A DNA stretch of 64,000 nt from Polydactylus sextarius (Eukaryota > Chordata > Actinopteri > Polynemidae), in contig CM028919.1 of the NCBI GenBank assembly GCA_016801845.1, positions 11,358,501-11,422,500 of the forward strand, written 5' to 3'. Below are positions 48,480-60,620 of this stretch, one piece after another. The position numbers were made by a program, and so were the translations under genes. Position 1 is the stretch's first letter; the number at the start of each line of letters is the position of its first letter. The notes under the pieces were generated by a model. That model searched no databases. It worked only from the letters and a program-made list of their open reading frames with translations, and was not told the DNA's origin.

Positions 48480-48890
48480 ATCAATGTTCCTCCAAGCAAT
48501 CAAGAAGTAATTCCCTTTATCGGCAAACATGAATATTAAAGTTTTGTGCTAGAGGGATTGAGGGTATAAACACTGCCGTCACCAGCACCTGTCGGGGCTG
48601 TTGATGAGTGGCTCACAGTGCAATAGCGTGGCTGTAAAGATACCGATGGTGAGATCGGCCAGAGCTGAAGAGCAAGAATGCTGATTAGTGGGAGCGATTA
48701 GCATCTTTGTCTTCGGGTCCCTGTCATCCAACACATGTAAATTTAAACCAGTGTGACAGCAACAAACCATCACATTAATGTTGTTTACAGCCAATGCAAA
48801 TGGAGAGTAAACAAACAAATATCTGAATACAGGGGGAGAAGGGGAGGGGTTCCCCAGACTGAAGACCTTTAACGCATATGCAAATGGTAG
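48480..48890. promoter_or_regulatory. candidate conserved enhancer-like block, two octamers
   Basis: Dense unique sequence runs from caagaagtaattccctttat to gcatatgcaaatggtag. ATGCAAAT octamers lie at 48794-48801 and 48878-48885, with ATTA cores in tgctgattagtgggagc and gagcgattagcatctttg. With the octamer at 47594 this makes three in 1.3 kb. No coding signal is seen. Confidence 0.42.
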
Positions 48891-48899
48891 TTCTCATGA

Positions 48900-50945
48900 C
48901 ATGCGTCTAGCAGGAAATTAAGACAGAGAGAGGCAGAATTACAGAGCAGTATGGAAATGTGCAGATGTGTGGATATGCTACGCTGCTTCATTATGACCGG
49001 AAAAATGGCCCATGTTAATATTCAAACATCTTGATAAACAAAAGACACAAATGAAGACAGTTCCCCGAGGACCAGGACAGAACACTGATGATCTTAACAC
49101 TCGCCAAACAACATCCAAGTCTGAGACAAAATTTGTCCCCCGGCATTACACAATTACACCATGTGCACACACTCACACACAGAGAGAGACACACTAACAC
49201 ACACTGAATAAACAAAGAGTGGAACATGCTGGAACATTTAATGTGCATCTGGGGTCAAGTCTGGTAATGCACTTAGAAACAAGATGACTGGCGGTGGTCA
49301 TAAAAGCTGTCGACACCTGCAAATCATTTATCAAATTGGTCTGCAGTTGTCCGACTTTTTCAAAAGGTCTGGATTAATTCTGTCAGGAATATTGCTCAAA
49401 ATACTATCAAACATACAAAAACGTCTGGGTCGTCGCCAAAAAGTTGATCTTCGAAGCTGAAAAAACAATCATCTCTGTTTGTGAGAACTGACTAAACAAG
49501 CAGATGCACAGAACTGGCTTTTCTTTCTGTCTTTCTCTTTCGTTTGCATCATCTGGTTGTGTGCTCTCAACTTGTCATTGTCTGTGTTTACAATGCCATT
49601 AGGGTCATCACTGCACCAGCAGTTAAAAGAAGAGCGGAGAGAGAGACAGTGAGAGATGATGAAGCCAATTGTCCTTGTGTGGAGCGCACTATACTGTTGA
49701 CTTTGTCATGGTGCCATGTTGGATTGCGTCCACTCCATCATATCCATGCCCAGATGCTACAAGAGAGATAAGTGGATTGTACAGAACAGGCTTGTCAGGC
49801 ATCCCATATATTCACCCTGAATCTGTGGATAGTAGAACACAAATAGGCTTTTAAAGTGGAGTGATTTAGATTGGGTTTGGGTTTTTTTAGTCTCTTTTAT
49901 TATGGATTGTTTTACACTGACATCAACTTGGCTCAGCCAGTAGGCATGTTTCTTGGAAACAAAGCAAAACTGCTGGCAGTATCAAATGTTTTCAATGGCT
50001 TTTAGGGGCCAGAAAATGTAACATTAGCTACCTATTTGAATGCTGAGCTCATGAAGACTATAGTGAATGGGAACTGGAATGATTCCTGAAACATCATTAA
50101 GAAGACATGTCTGAAGCTGCATTCCCTAGAAGTTGTGCTTTACATAATCAGAAATCAATACAATTTGATGGAGAACTGAAAATGGCCATCAGGTTTTGCA
50201 AAATGGTTTTGGCGTGTCCTTGCTTTTATTATAGTAATGATACTGCTGACTTTATAATGAGTGTTTTAAAAGGAAAGAAAATTGTTAATTTACACCTTTT
50301 TTTGATTGGATGGCCTAGTCGCTGTTTGCTGTGCTTTATTAGGGTTTATTGCCAACTGATTATTTTGTGGAATGACTCCCTCACAATAACACCACTCATG
50401 CATTAAGTCAAGATAAAAGCAATCTAAATATGAACATGCATGATGGCTACGCTAAATGCACCCAACTAATGGTTTCATTATTTCATAATAAAGGGTTAAT
50501 GTATATTCAAAATGCCTATTTACTCAAATTGTTCTTGCATATATACAGCTCTTCACAGAAGTGTTCTTCAGCGTCTTACGAGCCCGAGGTTTTTCTTTGC
50601 ACTATCAACAGAGATAGTTTAGATAAAGCATATTATGTTTTCTAGTGCAGCTATACTGATATTAACAAGCTGAACTCACAATTCAGCAGAGAGTTAAAAA
50701 AAAAGAGATTAGTCAGCGTCCCATCTCCTTTTCCAAAGCACACAAACACACACACACACGTTTACACTTCATGACCCTGTATATTTTTGAACCTCAGCCA
50801 GATCTCTTCTTTAAGAGTCCAAATCCTGGTGACTGCCAGTCAACTTCAAAGCAGTTAGGCTGTGGCTGTCTTTCTTAACCTCCAAATCTGGCTGGTCTTG
50901 TTACAGCTGCGCTGTGGGGACAGAGTGGGCAGTGTTTGCATTTGT
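48900..50945. other. unique non-coding DNA
   Basis: No gene is supported in about 2 kb. Frames of 75-99 codons near 49544-49854 and 50107-50406 lack recognisable features. CA-rich patches occur near 49160 and 50746. Confidence 0.5.
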
Positions 50946-50980
50946 ATGTGTGTGTCTGTGTGTGGTGTGTGTGTGTGTGC
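50946..50980. repeat. imperfect (GT)n tract
   Basis: GT dinucleotides with two interruptions. A direct repeat of 'gacagagtgggcagtgt' lies on either side (about 50919 and 50989), suggesting a local tandem duplication around the tract. Confidence 0.85.
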
Positions 50981-51209
50981 CTTAGTGGACAGAGTGGGCA
51001 GTGTGCTGGGTCTGCTGATTAACCCCTGGGCCAGGGCCGTTCTCTTCAGCCAGACAGATCGGCTTTCGCCAGTCCCGGCCCCTGTAACGGGAGCCCGCTC
51101 CAACAAGCCACTTCAAAGAGACAGAGCCAGCAGGAATGTCAGGTTCAGAACCAGGGGGAGTGAGAGAAAGAGAACGAGAGAAAGAGGAAAAGCAGGAGGA
51201 GGAAGAAGC

Positions 51210-51210
<1 letters not shown>

Positions 51211-51249
<39 letters not shown>
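51211..51249. repeat. (TG)n microsatellite
   Basis: About 20 TG units after a purine-rich stretch. Confidence 0.95.
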
Positions 51250-51250
<1 letters not shown>

Positions 51251-53189
51251 GCTAAGTCTGAACATGAGGGGGGTGCTCTCTCACTTTCTGGTCAGCAGCA
51301 GGGTTTCAGCCCTATCTGGACCTCACTCGCTCAAGCGCTTCCTTTTTTCAAATGCTGTGGAGTGAAGTTGTTTTAATTTAATTTGGCTGTGAAAGCAAAA
51401 AGCCTCTGGGATTTTTTTTAGGTCTGTGTCTGAAACAGCCATGCTCCTTTAGAGACGGGCGGCATGTACGCGAAGCCTTTTTTTTTTCACTGCTGCTGCT
51501 TTAAGGCGTTGCCTCATCCTCTCAGTGACCTCTCTAAGCCAAAGAAAATCTATCACAGTCAACACTTATTTTTGGTAAGCTTTGCCAAAAATCAAACTAG
51601 GCTGCAGATCTGAAAAAAAAAAAAAAAAAAGTGTTATTTTACAACAGGCAATGAATTTCCAACAGTAGAGGAAGCGGAAGGTTGATATTTATGGATCAAA
51701 GATGTGTGAGTCACTGGATGTGATACAAGGAGAAAAGAGCAGATAATGATGACAATTAAACTTTAATGACTCTTGTACCCAATTATGCTAGGTGTAGTGT
51801 ACTGGTGTATGTATCGCTATGTGCACTTTAACTATATAACTTTAACTAATATGTTATTTGTTATTTCTGTGTGTGCATGTGTTGAGGCAGTTACTCATAT
51901 ATTTTTTAAATGACTGAATCATTTATTTGCTTTGTCTGTGTAATAAAAACACAAAATTCTTGTTTTCTTGTTTTCCATTCACTTTGACAGTCAAAAGTTT
52001 TATATGCACACGAGTGTGAGTTCTGAGTGTGCGCACGTGTGACTGTGATTAATTTTGCAGTGGGACATGCCCACACAAATGTGTTGTCATGAGATTCCTT
52101 GAAGTCACACAGAAGAATCCCCTGTGGAGGTTAGGTTTGCTGTGGCAGTGGAGCTCGGGCTGAGCCGCTCCGTCGATCACCCAACACTGTGCTGCCTTTT
52201 GTGGCTCAGAGACAATGGGCCGCTGCTGGAGAGAGAGACAAGCAACCTGAACCTGACACAGGAAGCTCTTAAAGCTACACAAAACAAACTGCTGAGCTCT
52301 GGCATTTCCCCCTACTGAAAGACTATCTCCACCGTCATTAAAGGTGAACTCAATCGTCTAATCTCCTCCAAAGTCACTGAGCAACCACTGCTGTCATCCC
52401 CCTTTTCCCTCCCCTCTTTCCTCCCTCGTTTCTCACCGTCCCCTCTATTCTCACTTGCCTTCATGAGGTAGAGGCCATCAATGAAATGCCATCAGATCTC
52501 TGGGGGGTTAGAGGTCATAGGAACAAAATGTTGTGTTGAGTGTGCTGCTTGGCAAAAGGCTGAAAGGAAAGGGTGTGTGATTGTTTTGCACTGATCGATG
52601 GAAGCCAGTTCACAGAAACCATTAAGCAACATGCTTGTGCTCAAGCAAATCACTCTGTTTAAGGTTCATTCATATTCCTCAACTGACATCGGTGAAGGCT
52701 TTTTGATATTTGTGTCTTTGTGTCAAACAGATCGCTTATATATACGTTTCTTGCATGTCTATTGTTTAACCTTGCAGAGGATTGGCATGCCACTCAACAT
52801 TTGTGCAATAAGAACTGAAGAATGTGTATTTTCATGTTTGAAATCCTCAGCAGGTAATCAATACCAAGCCAAGAAGAGAGCGGTAAATAGCATATCTTGT
52901 GATGTGAATTGAAAAACAACTCAACAGACTAACAGCAAACAAACAGGCAGCAATCCAACCATCACCAGTGAGAATATAATGAAAACCCTGAGAATGGACA
53001 TGCACATTTGCACATACAAACACATTACATTCTGTGCTACCACAATACATATCATTTTGATGTCATCCACATTTGGCTAAGGCCATTTGCACCTCACGCG
53101 TAATATGCTGCCAGCTATACAAATAGCACTGTTTGGAATTCAATTATCTGTTGCCTCTTAAGATTTTTTTTCAGGCACAATGAAAAGGC
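51250..53189. other. unique non-coding DNA with an A18 run
   Basis: No gene is supported in about 1.9 kb. A poly-A18 run lies at 51613-51630. The 52325-52520 part, with a C/T-rich middle, may be regulatory but shows nothing decisive. Confidence 0.5.
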
Positions 53190-53500
53190 CTCTCTCTTCT
53201 CTCAACCAGTGCAGTCATTGAGCGAAGATGGAAAAATGGTATTCACCCCTCCTATTATCGCATCAAAATCTGCCTGGCCGCTGTGCATAGTGGCTCATTA
53301 CCTTGGCGAAAAAGCCACCTTAACCTCCATTACAAGCTGGCCCTGTAATTAATGACTTTTTAAGCTATTGAACCAAAAGCAATTAGGTTATAAAGGAGGG
53401 CTTGTTCAGTAACATGAATACCTTTCCTTTATTAGTCGCATCCTTGAAGAGGAGATGCTAACTAAATGTGACAGTCCCTTGAATTAAGATGCTAATGTTT
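53190..53500. promoter_or_regulatory. candidate conserved enhancer-like block
   Basis: Compact unique sequence: gaagatggaaaaatggtatt, atcgcatcaaaatctgcctg, ccctgtaattaatgactttt, agcaattaggttataaagg. It combines homeodomain cores with a mixed-composition centre and no repeat content. No frame is meaningfully open. Confidence 0.4.
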
Positions 53501-54119
53501 CCAGTTATTTGAACTTGTCAATCAAGCTTTTTTTCATTCTTGTAGTGGGGGGTGTACACAAAAACAAATCTGGAGTTCAATGGTATTTGAAGGTTGAAGC
53601 GTTTCTATACAGTTGAGGTGTTGTTGTGTGTGTGATTGTGTGTGTGTGTTTACATGTGTACATGTGCTTAGATGTGCACGTGTATGCGTGTTTGTGTGCT
53701 TGCCCATGCACGTTAAGCGGAAGAGAACAAACCAGATACAGCTTATTCCATCAGCACAGTATGCGGCGCGTAGATAAGACTTCATACAACACATTTGCTC
53801 CGTATTTGTTTTAGACTTTATCGCGTGTTCCAGTGGAGGTAGACACAGTCGAGACATGTGGTCTACATTCTAATGCCTGGAAGGGTCAGCTCAGCGGTCA
53901 ACCAGCACATTACTCTATGTCCACACAGGACAGGTTAGAACGCACAAGACTAATGCTGCAGCTCATCCAAAAGGTCATCTGTGGATATTAATGTGTAACT
54001 TTAACTGAACCTGCATGAGAAACACTGAGCCTCCTTTCTCATGAACAAGAGGACACAGTGCACTGCAGAAATGGGTAAACACGCCTGCAGGATGCATTGC
54101 AAAGTTTATATGGGTCATT
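53501..54119. other. unique DNA with a degenerate GT tract
   Basis: No gene is visible. A GT-rich tract spans roughly 53620-53700 with many interruptions. Confidence 0.5.
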
Positions 54120-54500
54120 TCGTGCTAACCCCGACTTTTCTGAAAGTAAATGAAGGCAAAATAACTCATTGATATTTGTGTTGTAGTTTTGCTCCAGACA
54201 TTCAGTAATCGAAGGCCTGAGTATAATTAGTCAGGCTTTTGGAAAATGTCTTTTCTTCAGATTGATCCAGCCAAATGTTCCACTGCTCCTCATTATTCAC
54301 CAACATGCAGCCTAGAAACGAGTGCCTGACAATAAATCTTGCATCGGGCTAAAGTTCTCCAAATTGATTTTAACCTGTTAAAGCCATTGGAACAAAGATG
54401 TCAAGAATATAATTGCTATAACTAGATGAAAAATTATATCCTCATTATTTAAGGCCACAGGCAGCGATAACCTTAACTTGGTGCAAGGTCTCACGCTAGG
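54120..54500. promoter_or_regulatory. candidate conserved non-coding block
   Basis: Non-repetitive sequence includes gagtataattagtcaggc, cctagaaacgagtgcctgac, aataaatcttgcatcgggct and ccaaattgattttaacctg. The texture is similar to the neighbouring candidate blocks. Evidence is compositional only. Confidence 0.35.
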
Positions 54501-54827
54501 TTTGAAAAGATACTTGCCTGGGGCCCTTCTGCCCGCTGGACATGACAACAATACACCAAAGTACAGGAGACAAAGAAGGAGACTTTATGATAAATAAAAC
54601 AGAAATGATAATAAACAGTAATGATAACAAAGATGATGATCCTCGCACAAATGTTACATTTTTTCCACGTGACCAAACAAGTCAATTCACACAGCTCATG
54701 CAGAGTGGATCTCAGGCATTCATTCTCTCAAGTGGGTAATGTATTCAAGCGTGATTGCAGCAGCTATGAAATCTTGTGGAGGTTGTTTGTTTGCGTGTGA
54801 GTTTGTGTGTGGAGGAGATTGAGGGAG

Positions 54828-54898
54828 AGAAGGAGAAGAGAGAAAAAGAGAGAAAAAAGAGAGAAAGAGAGAGAGTGTGAGAGTGTGTGTGTGTGTAT
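54828..54898. repeat. purine tract passing into (GT)n
   Basis: GA-rich low-complexity sequence followed by a short GT run. Confidence 0.9.
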
Positions 54899-55139
54899 GT
54901 GCACTTCAGCTCTTAATCACCCTCACCAAGTTGAACTTACAGCAGCCGGAAAGCGATTGATCAGTGTGGTCATTAAATGGATACTTCAGTAGTCGTTTGG
55001 CCTTGCTCTTTGAAGTTCCCAAACATGGTATTCATGCATCATTAATTGTTAAAGCAGACCTTTTTTTGGTGAAAATGTAGTTTCTACTGATCATACTGAT
55101 ATACTGATTAGTATGACTACAACAAATAGATCTAATGAT

Positions 55140-55690
55140 AGCACATTAATAAAATCTTTTTGCGCTAACTTTCCTTTCGCTGATATGAAAATACCATGTG
55201 AATTAGCAGCATGAATGACAACCAATTGCTTTTAAAATTGACATTCTCCCAACAGCCCAGTGCTTAAAATGCATTCCATGACTCTTACGAAGCTCATTTC
55301 TTTTTCGCAGCAAATTTGTTTTAGAATTCATTATTTGCCATGAAATGTGAAAAGTCTTCTTCATTAGATAGTGTGAAATCCCTCCCTGTCTGCCTCTGCC
55401 TCTCTGAAGTCCAGCTAACCATGTTAATCCCACAGCTGCGAACTCTGTGGCATCTTCCCCCAATAGACTCGCAGGCCTGCTGTCTAAATAATTGCCTCAT
55501 TAGTGTGTGGTGCACAGGTATGGCATGAATGCAAACTTTAGACAAGTGCGTATGCAAATCGAATTGCTTGTCCAACATTCTTTATTCATGTGATCAAAAA
55601 TCAGCTGAATTATACCGGGGACCTCAGCCCTGAAATGGAAATTTGGGGATAACTAATGCATTTTCAACGAGGTGAACGGTGTTCAGGTTG
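55140..55690. promoter_or_regulatory. candidate conserved enhancer-like block
   Basis: About 550 bp without simple repeats. It includes gcgctaactttcctttcgct, aagctcatttctttttcgca, aaataattgcctcattagtg and an ATGCAAAT octamer (55552-55559) in gcgtatgcaaatcgaattgc. The size, continuity and motif content make it the strongest enhancer-like candidate in the window by eye. Both strands have 60-90-codon frames with no recognisable content. Confidence 0.45.
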
Positions 55691-55699
55691 TGACTGCAA

Positions 55700-56785
55700 A
55701 CACATGATGTGGAAATAGCTGACAGCTTTCAACTTTGGTGTCATTACATTTTAGAAAACCTTCTTTTGTAAATGAATGGAAAAAAAAATCTCTTAAAAGC
55801 CCAATCACATGCATGTATCACATGTTGGTAAACCAGGCTTCAAAGAGCTAGAAAATATTTTTTGCACCAAAATGGCTTTTGGGTGTTTTCTGTTGGGGAG
55901 GAAATGTAGGCTGATTTATTCATCATCAGCTAAATGATATCAATTTTAAACAGGCTACATTACTGCAGCCAGAAGCAAATGGGTTGTTATTTGAGACAGT
56001 GAAAACAGCTCTTTATGAGGCCACATCTTCTAGTTTACATGCAGAATAATTAGATTGATAAATGCAGATGATTGATTTGACACATTTTATATGCATCTGT
56101 AATCAGCCGGATCTGCAATCTGAGCCCATTTATGAATCTTTCAACATATTTTTCTTTAGTATATTTTACTGAACCAACACTTCTCATTTTTAAATGCAGA
56201 ACTGACGTGAATTTAGTCAAACTTGATTCTTGCATATGATGCATTTTGCATTGGAATAACATGATTTGACATAGTGTGACATAGTGTTCTTCATTTTCAT
56301 GAATTTTTGAGTTTGTAAACTTAAAACATTTTAATCTCAGCAAGTCATTTTTGAACTTTAAATTATTAGTACTTATCACTCCGAATGATTAAACAGCCCA
56401 GTTGATCAATGTGCTGCGGTATATCATGGCTATGCAAAGTGAGATGATTGTGTCAGGATACTGAGAAATGATCAGAAAGATCAAGATTCTCCTGCAACGG
56501 CCAGAGTGATTTAGCCAGATGGCTCCAACAGTCTGCTGAATAGGTGCTTAAAGTAGCTTCATTTTTCTCTCTGTGATGATGCACCCACTGTTACACCTTT
56601 GGCCTCAGACCTCTGGCTCAGAGCGCATCACTGCCTTGGCAGACTGCTGCATGCATTGACCGTCTGACACAGACTAGTGAGGTTACCTTGAAATGGCACA
56701 GACCTGATGGACGAGATGACTTTTCCATGTACTGTCATAACAGGAAGACGGAGAGCGCGAGGCCAGGTGCGCGACAAAAACAAAT
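55700..56785. other. AT-rich unique DNA
   Basis: No gene is supported. The 109-codon minus-strand frame at 56050-56379 has no recognisable content. Confidence 0.5.
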
Positions 56786-56789
56786 CACA

Positions 56790-56970
56790 CTCCGATTTGG
56801 TGTAATTAATCTATTTTGACCATTATGCTAACAAAAACAGCATCTGTTTATTCTAAATCGCGTTTATTAATGATAGCCATGGGAAGCAGTAGCACTGTGA
56901 TGTGTCTCAAATGTCAAGACAGGCTGTAACATAAGCCCCTTCACTACTGTTCATCAACTTCAACATCAAG
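56790..56970. promoter_or_regulatory. possible conserved non-coding block
   Basis: Unique sequence includes gtgtaattaatctattttga, aaatcgcgtttattaatgat and ccatgggaagcagtagc. It is rich in homeodomain-type cores and distinct from its flanks. Confidence 0.3.
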
Positions 56971-57182
56971 GGTATCGCTCTGCCTCTGTCTTCTTCCTTC
57001 AGTTGTTAGTATTCACACTGTCTTCTTTAGCCAGGTACAAGAGAGCATATTAAGCAGTTCAAAAACAGTCACTATGCAGATTTGGACTGAATTAGAAAAA
57101 GCTTCACACAACCCTGAAATTTGACAAAGCACATAGACCAGCACCGTCTCGTATGCAAAGTACATGTCTGTGCTACTAATTA

Positions 57183-57198
57183 TTTTTTTTTTTTTTTT
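57183..57198. repeat. poly-T16 tract
   Basis: A homopolymer run. Confidence 0.9.
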
Positions 57199-57334
57199 GC
57201 CAAATACGTTTTTGGAAGAAAATCGGAGCTGCACCTATGAATATTTGTATTTATTATTTTAACAATGGCTCAAATTACTTCCCCTCAATTATCAACTATG
57301 TTGAGTGAGTAAGTGTTTTAGCACCTTTGGGCTC

Positions 57335-57560
57335 ATTGTTTTGGTTAAGATGTGTCCCACATCTTCACTGTTTTGGTTTAGCATTGCTGATCTCATGGCA
57401 GCTGTGGCAGCCAGCTGTTTTTAGCAGACAAGTTAGAGACTTGTTGGTGAATATAGTGACTCATTTAACAGCTTTGGAGCCAGTTGGTATTTCTGTCAGA
57501 AGCTGAAGAGTGAATACTAGAGTTTTGGTTTATCAGGAGCCCGACAACTAAATTCTATGC
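57335..57560 (+). repeat. dispersed teleost repeat, copy B, with hairpin
   Basis: The stretch ggtgaatatagtgactcatt then taacagctttggagccag aligns with ggtgaacatggtgaaatatt then tagcagcttaacagccag at 15937 onward, about two thirds identical over some 45 bases by eye. Upstream are two 'gttttggtt' copies and a perfect hairpin with arms aagatgtg (57347-57354) and cacatctt (57358-57365). Order and words match the same dispersed fish repeat family as copy A. Confidence 0.55.
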
Positions 57561-58010
57561 TTTATGACAGCTGCATTTGTACTTAGGCAACAAGGCAACA
57601 GCTTGCTAACATATTCACCATATAAACCTTCTAAGGCACTGCCATGTTGGTGACAAGTGTGCAACTCATTTCCACTGCCCCCAAATGGCCAAACAGTCAA
57701 TTAATACCATTTTAATTAATTGCCGGATGTTCACTGGCAATGTCTTGTGTCAATACAGCTCATGTCAGAGAAAGATCAGTTTAAAATACTAGGTTATGTG
57801 TTCCATGTGGTCATTAACTATGACAATGAATGTTCACTTGCCCCTATCAACTGCTCTTAGTTACCTGAACATGATTAGTTAATCATGCTTTAATTGCCTC
57901 TACTAGATGTTATAGGGCAGATTGTTAATTGTGTTGCATAAGAACAGAATGTTTCAGGAACCTAGGGGATTGGTATACACACATTTGTAAATGCATATGT
58001 ATGTACTTAT
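57561..58010. other. unique AT-rich DNA
   Basis: No gene or named repeat was recognised. Confidence 0.5.
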
Positions 58011-58011
58011 G

Positions 58012-58130
58012 TAGGTAAGTAAGTAATGTTTATTTATATAGCACAAAGTGCTTTACGTGGTTAAAATACGGACCAATAAATACATACACTCAATGACAAA
58101 AAGAAAAAAAGAGGTAGACATGTCTAAACA
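58012..58130 (+). repeat. teleost 'TTTATTTATATAGCAC' dispersed repeat
   Basis: Contains aatgtttatttatatagcac directly followed by aaagtgctttacgtgg and a caataaatac tail. From memory this word pair defines a common fish dispersed repeat, often found as short fragments as here. It is preceded by (gtaa)-type duplications near 58010. Confidence 0.75.
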
Positions 58131-59879
58131 GCAAACCACAGACATCAAGCAAGTCCAACACTTGAGTCATTATAGAAAAACAAAGCTAGGTCTTCTTTAA
58201 AACTAAAGTTATCCAGAGACAAAAGGTTTTGCAACTTCCTCCTCACTCCTGACTTAACTACAGGCCCCTGCACATTGTAATCACATTAAGCTGTGTTTGA
58301 TGTATTATGTCAAGTTTAGTGGTGGCCTCCCAGGTGGGGGTTCGCTAGAGAAATTTAACATAGCTGTAGTCCATATGTAATTAAAAAGTATGTTATCTCT
58401 GGCCAGAATGTTATGGCTAAGCATTGGCCCGGGTCCAGCTAACGTTGATATAATCCCACCCAGCTCTGTTTCTCTGTGGATGGGGTCACTGGGTCACTAA
58501 CTGCCTCCTTGTGTGCTATTCAGCTGCAGCGAGACAAGGGAAGCCTCTTCAGAGAGTTTGAGTCACAGGGTCCAAACACAGCTGAATACCTCCCAGCCTG
58601 GTTTTTATATTAAAAATACAGCAGGGAAGCTATCACCTCTCCATATTTGTGCTTCTCAGACTACAGAGTGTGAAGAACAAAAATTTAAGAGCAAACCAAA
58701 ATCCTCCCACACAGCTCTGCTCAAAGAAAAATACAGCTCAAATATTGTTAATGGTTTTTCTTGAATCACGTTGTATGTTGTGTGCTGTAAGGAGTCATTC
58801 TAATCAGTTCCAGGGGATTAACTAAATAGGACTATTTCACTAAATGCTGCTCAGAATACATGATAAATTATTTCATTTCACTACTTTGAGAAATCTACTG
58901 CTCCACCGTAGAAAAATATGGTGGTTATATCAGGGAGTGATCGATCTCAGGCTCATTAGGGGTGAAGTAAGGTTCTACATAACTGGCCCATTTGCTGTGG
59001 TGAGCTAAGAGGAAGTTCACAGCTCGATCAGCCAAGTTTGAGCCTGTGAAGCTGTCGAAAAAAAAACCTCAGAAACTCTGTCTTGTTTCAGCTCACCTTC
59101 AAAGCAGCTAATCGGCCTGCGAAACAGCTGTTCAAGCAGTAGAAAAACATCCGAAGGTGTTGAGTAGGCCTGCATACCAAGTGCTGTATGTAAAAAAAAA
59201 AAGATATGCACAGAGACAAGGCGCAGAAACACAGATTTCCAACACCATGCTCCAGCCAGTAACCTCTTACTCTCATGCACATCAGTTCCAAGATCGTGTA
59301 TGACCTAATTACTTGTAGGACTGGTCAATTAAGGAGCACTGTAGCTCAGTAAGTTTTCCATTGTAAACAGCTGCTGAATCTCCAGCAGCCATCACCGAAA
59401 TATGAAGCAGACATACTTTTTAATTTCTTCTGATGGCTTGAAGACCTTACTGTGTGTGCAGTGGGTGGTATATGTCCGACGTCTGAGAGTTTGGAGAAAG
59501 ACAGAGGAGAGGAGTTTGAGGCATAATTGCCAACCACAAGCCTGCCAATGGCTCTCTGGCTGTGAGAATGTGGAACAGGTCTTGTTCTGACCAGAAAGGT
59601 CAAAAAAAAAAAAACAACTCTAGTAACAAGAAAAAAAGCCTTTTGGAAAAGAACAAATCTTGCATCTGTAATGAAATCCCATCAGGCATCTCGTGTCAGT
59701 ATTATGCACATATATTTGTACTTTTTTTGAAAGTAAAGAGAACATTTTCATAAGGCGTACTTTTTCTAATTTAAATCCTCTTTGAAGAGGGATTACAGTG
59801 CGCATAGTCTTGAAAATCTTTAGTTGTAAATGATATCCGCTCTCATAGTTCTGCATGGAAAGCAGATGCTGTAATTGAG
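58131..59879. other. unique non-coding DNA
   Basis: No gene is supported in about 1.7 kb. Poly-A runs of 10-12 bases occur near 59192 and 59602. Open frames of 60-90 codons lack recognisable features. Confidence 0.5.
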
Positions 59880-60260
59880 CAGAGACTTGATTTCTTGCGC
59901 AGTCAAATTAGCTGAAGATGACCGAGCAGTGAACTGCAGGAGGTTTAATTCCCTGTGTTTACATCACTGGCAGAGCCTTTGTTTTGTTTGATTCACTATG
60001 CTAATATAGACTCCACTCAGATCACACACTGAGCGCTGACACACTGCACACAAACTAATGCAGGATATCTGCCTCTCCCTATAAACTTGCCGTAAGTGTC
60101 AAAATGAAAGCAAGGATAACAGTGGATTATGAGTGTCACATTAGGTATTGTAAGAGGGCTTTAGGCAAGGCTTTAATTGACCATTAAAAATAGTTTCAAT
60201 GATGCTTTTAATAAAAGAAAATGGTGCCTTTTTAATGTCGTATTTATGTTTTATCTTTTT
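59880..60260. promoter_or_regulatory. candidate conserved non-coding block
   Basis: Non-repetitive sequence includes gcagtcaaattagctgaaga, tgtttacatcactggcag, ctatgctaatatagactcc and ggctttaattgaccatt. Its texture matches the other candidate blocks on this side of the window. Confidence 0.35.
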
Positions 60261-60601
60261 TTGAGAATTTGTTTTTCAGCTGACAAATTCATAAACTATG
60301 AGAAAAAATGGTTATAGTTTAAAAGACACTGTCAACATGATTAGTTTGTTTTACATACTCCATCTCTGAAATATTACTTGTGACAGTATTTACAGGTGTG
60401 CTGCAATTTTTAAGTGTTTGTTTTCCCGTGCTCATTTACTCAAGTACAAACTGTATGGAAATATGACATCCGAGATGTCATATTGAGTCCACAAAAATAA
60501 TTTATCACCATAAATGAATAGCAGTGCAGCATCTTGTCGGGCCACGTGAATATGTGAATTACTGAGGCAGACAACACATGATGGAAGATAAATATCCTTT
60601 C

Positions 60602-60620
60602 AAAAAAAAAAAAAAAAAAA
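60602..60620. repeat. poly-A19 tract
   Basis: A homopolymer run. Confidence 0.95.

Noticed and set aside
50862..51365. 167-codon open frame on the plus strand
   Set aside because: Runs through two GT tracts and a purine tract; Cys-Val and Arg-Glu repeats show that it is translated simple sequence.
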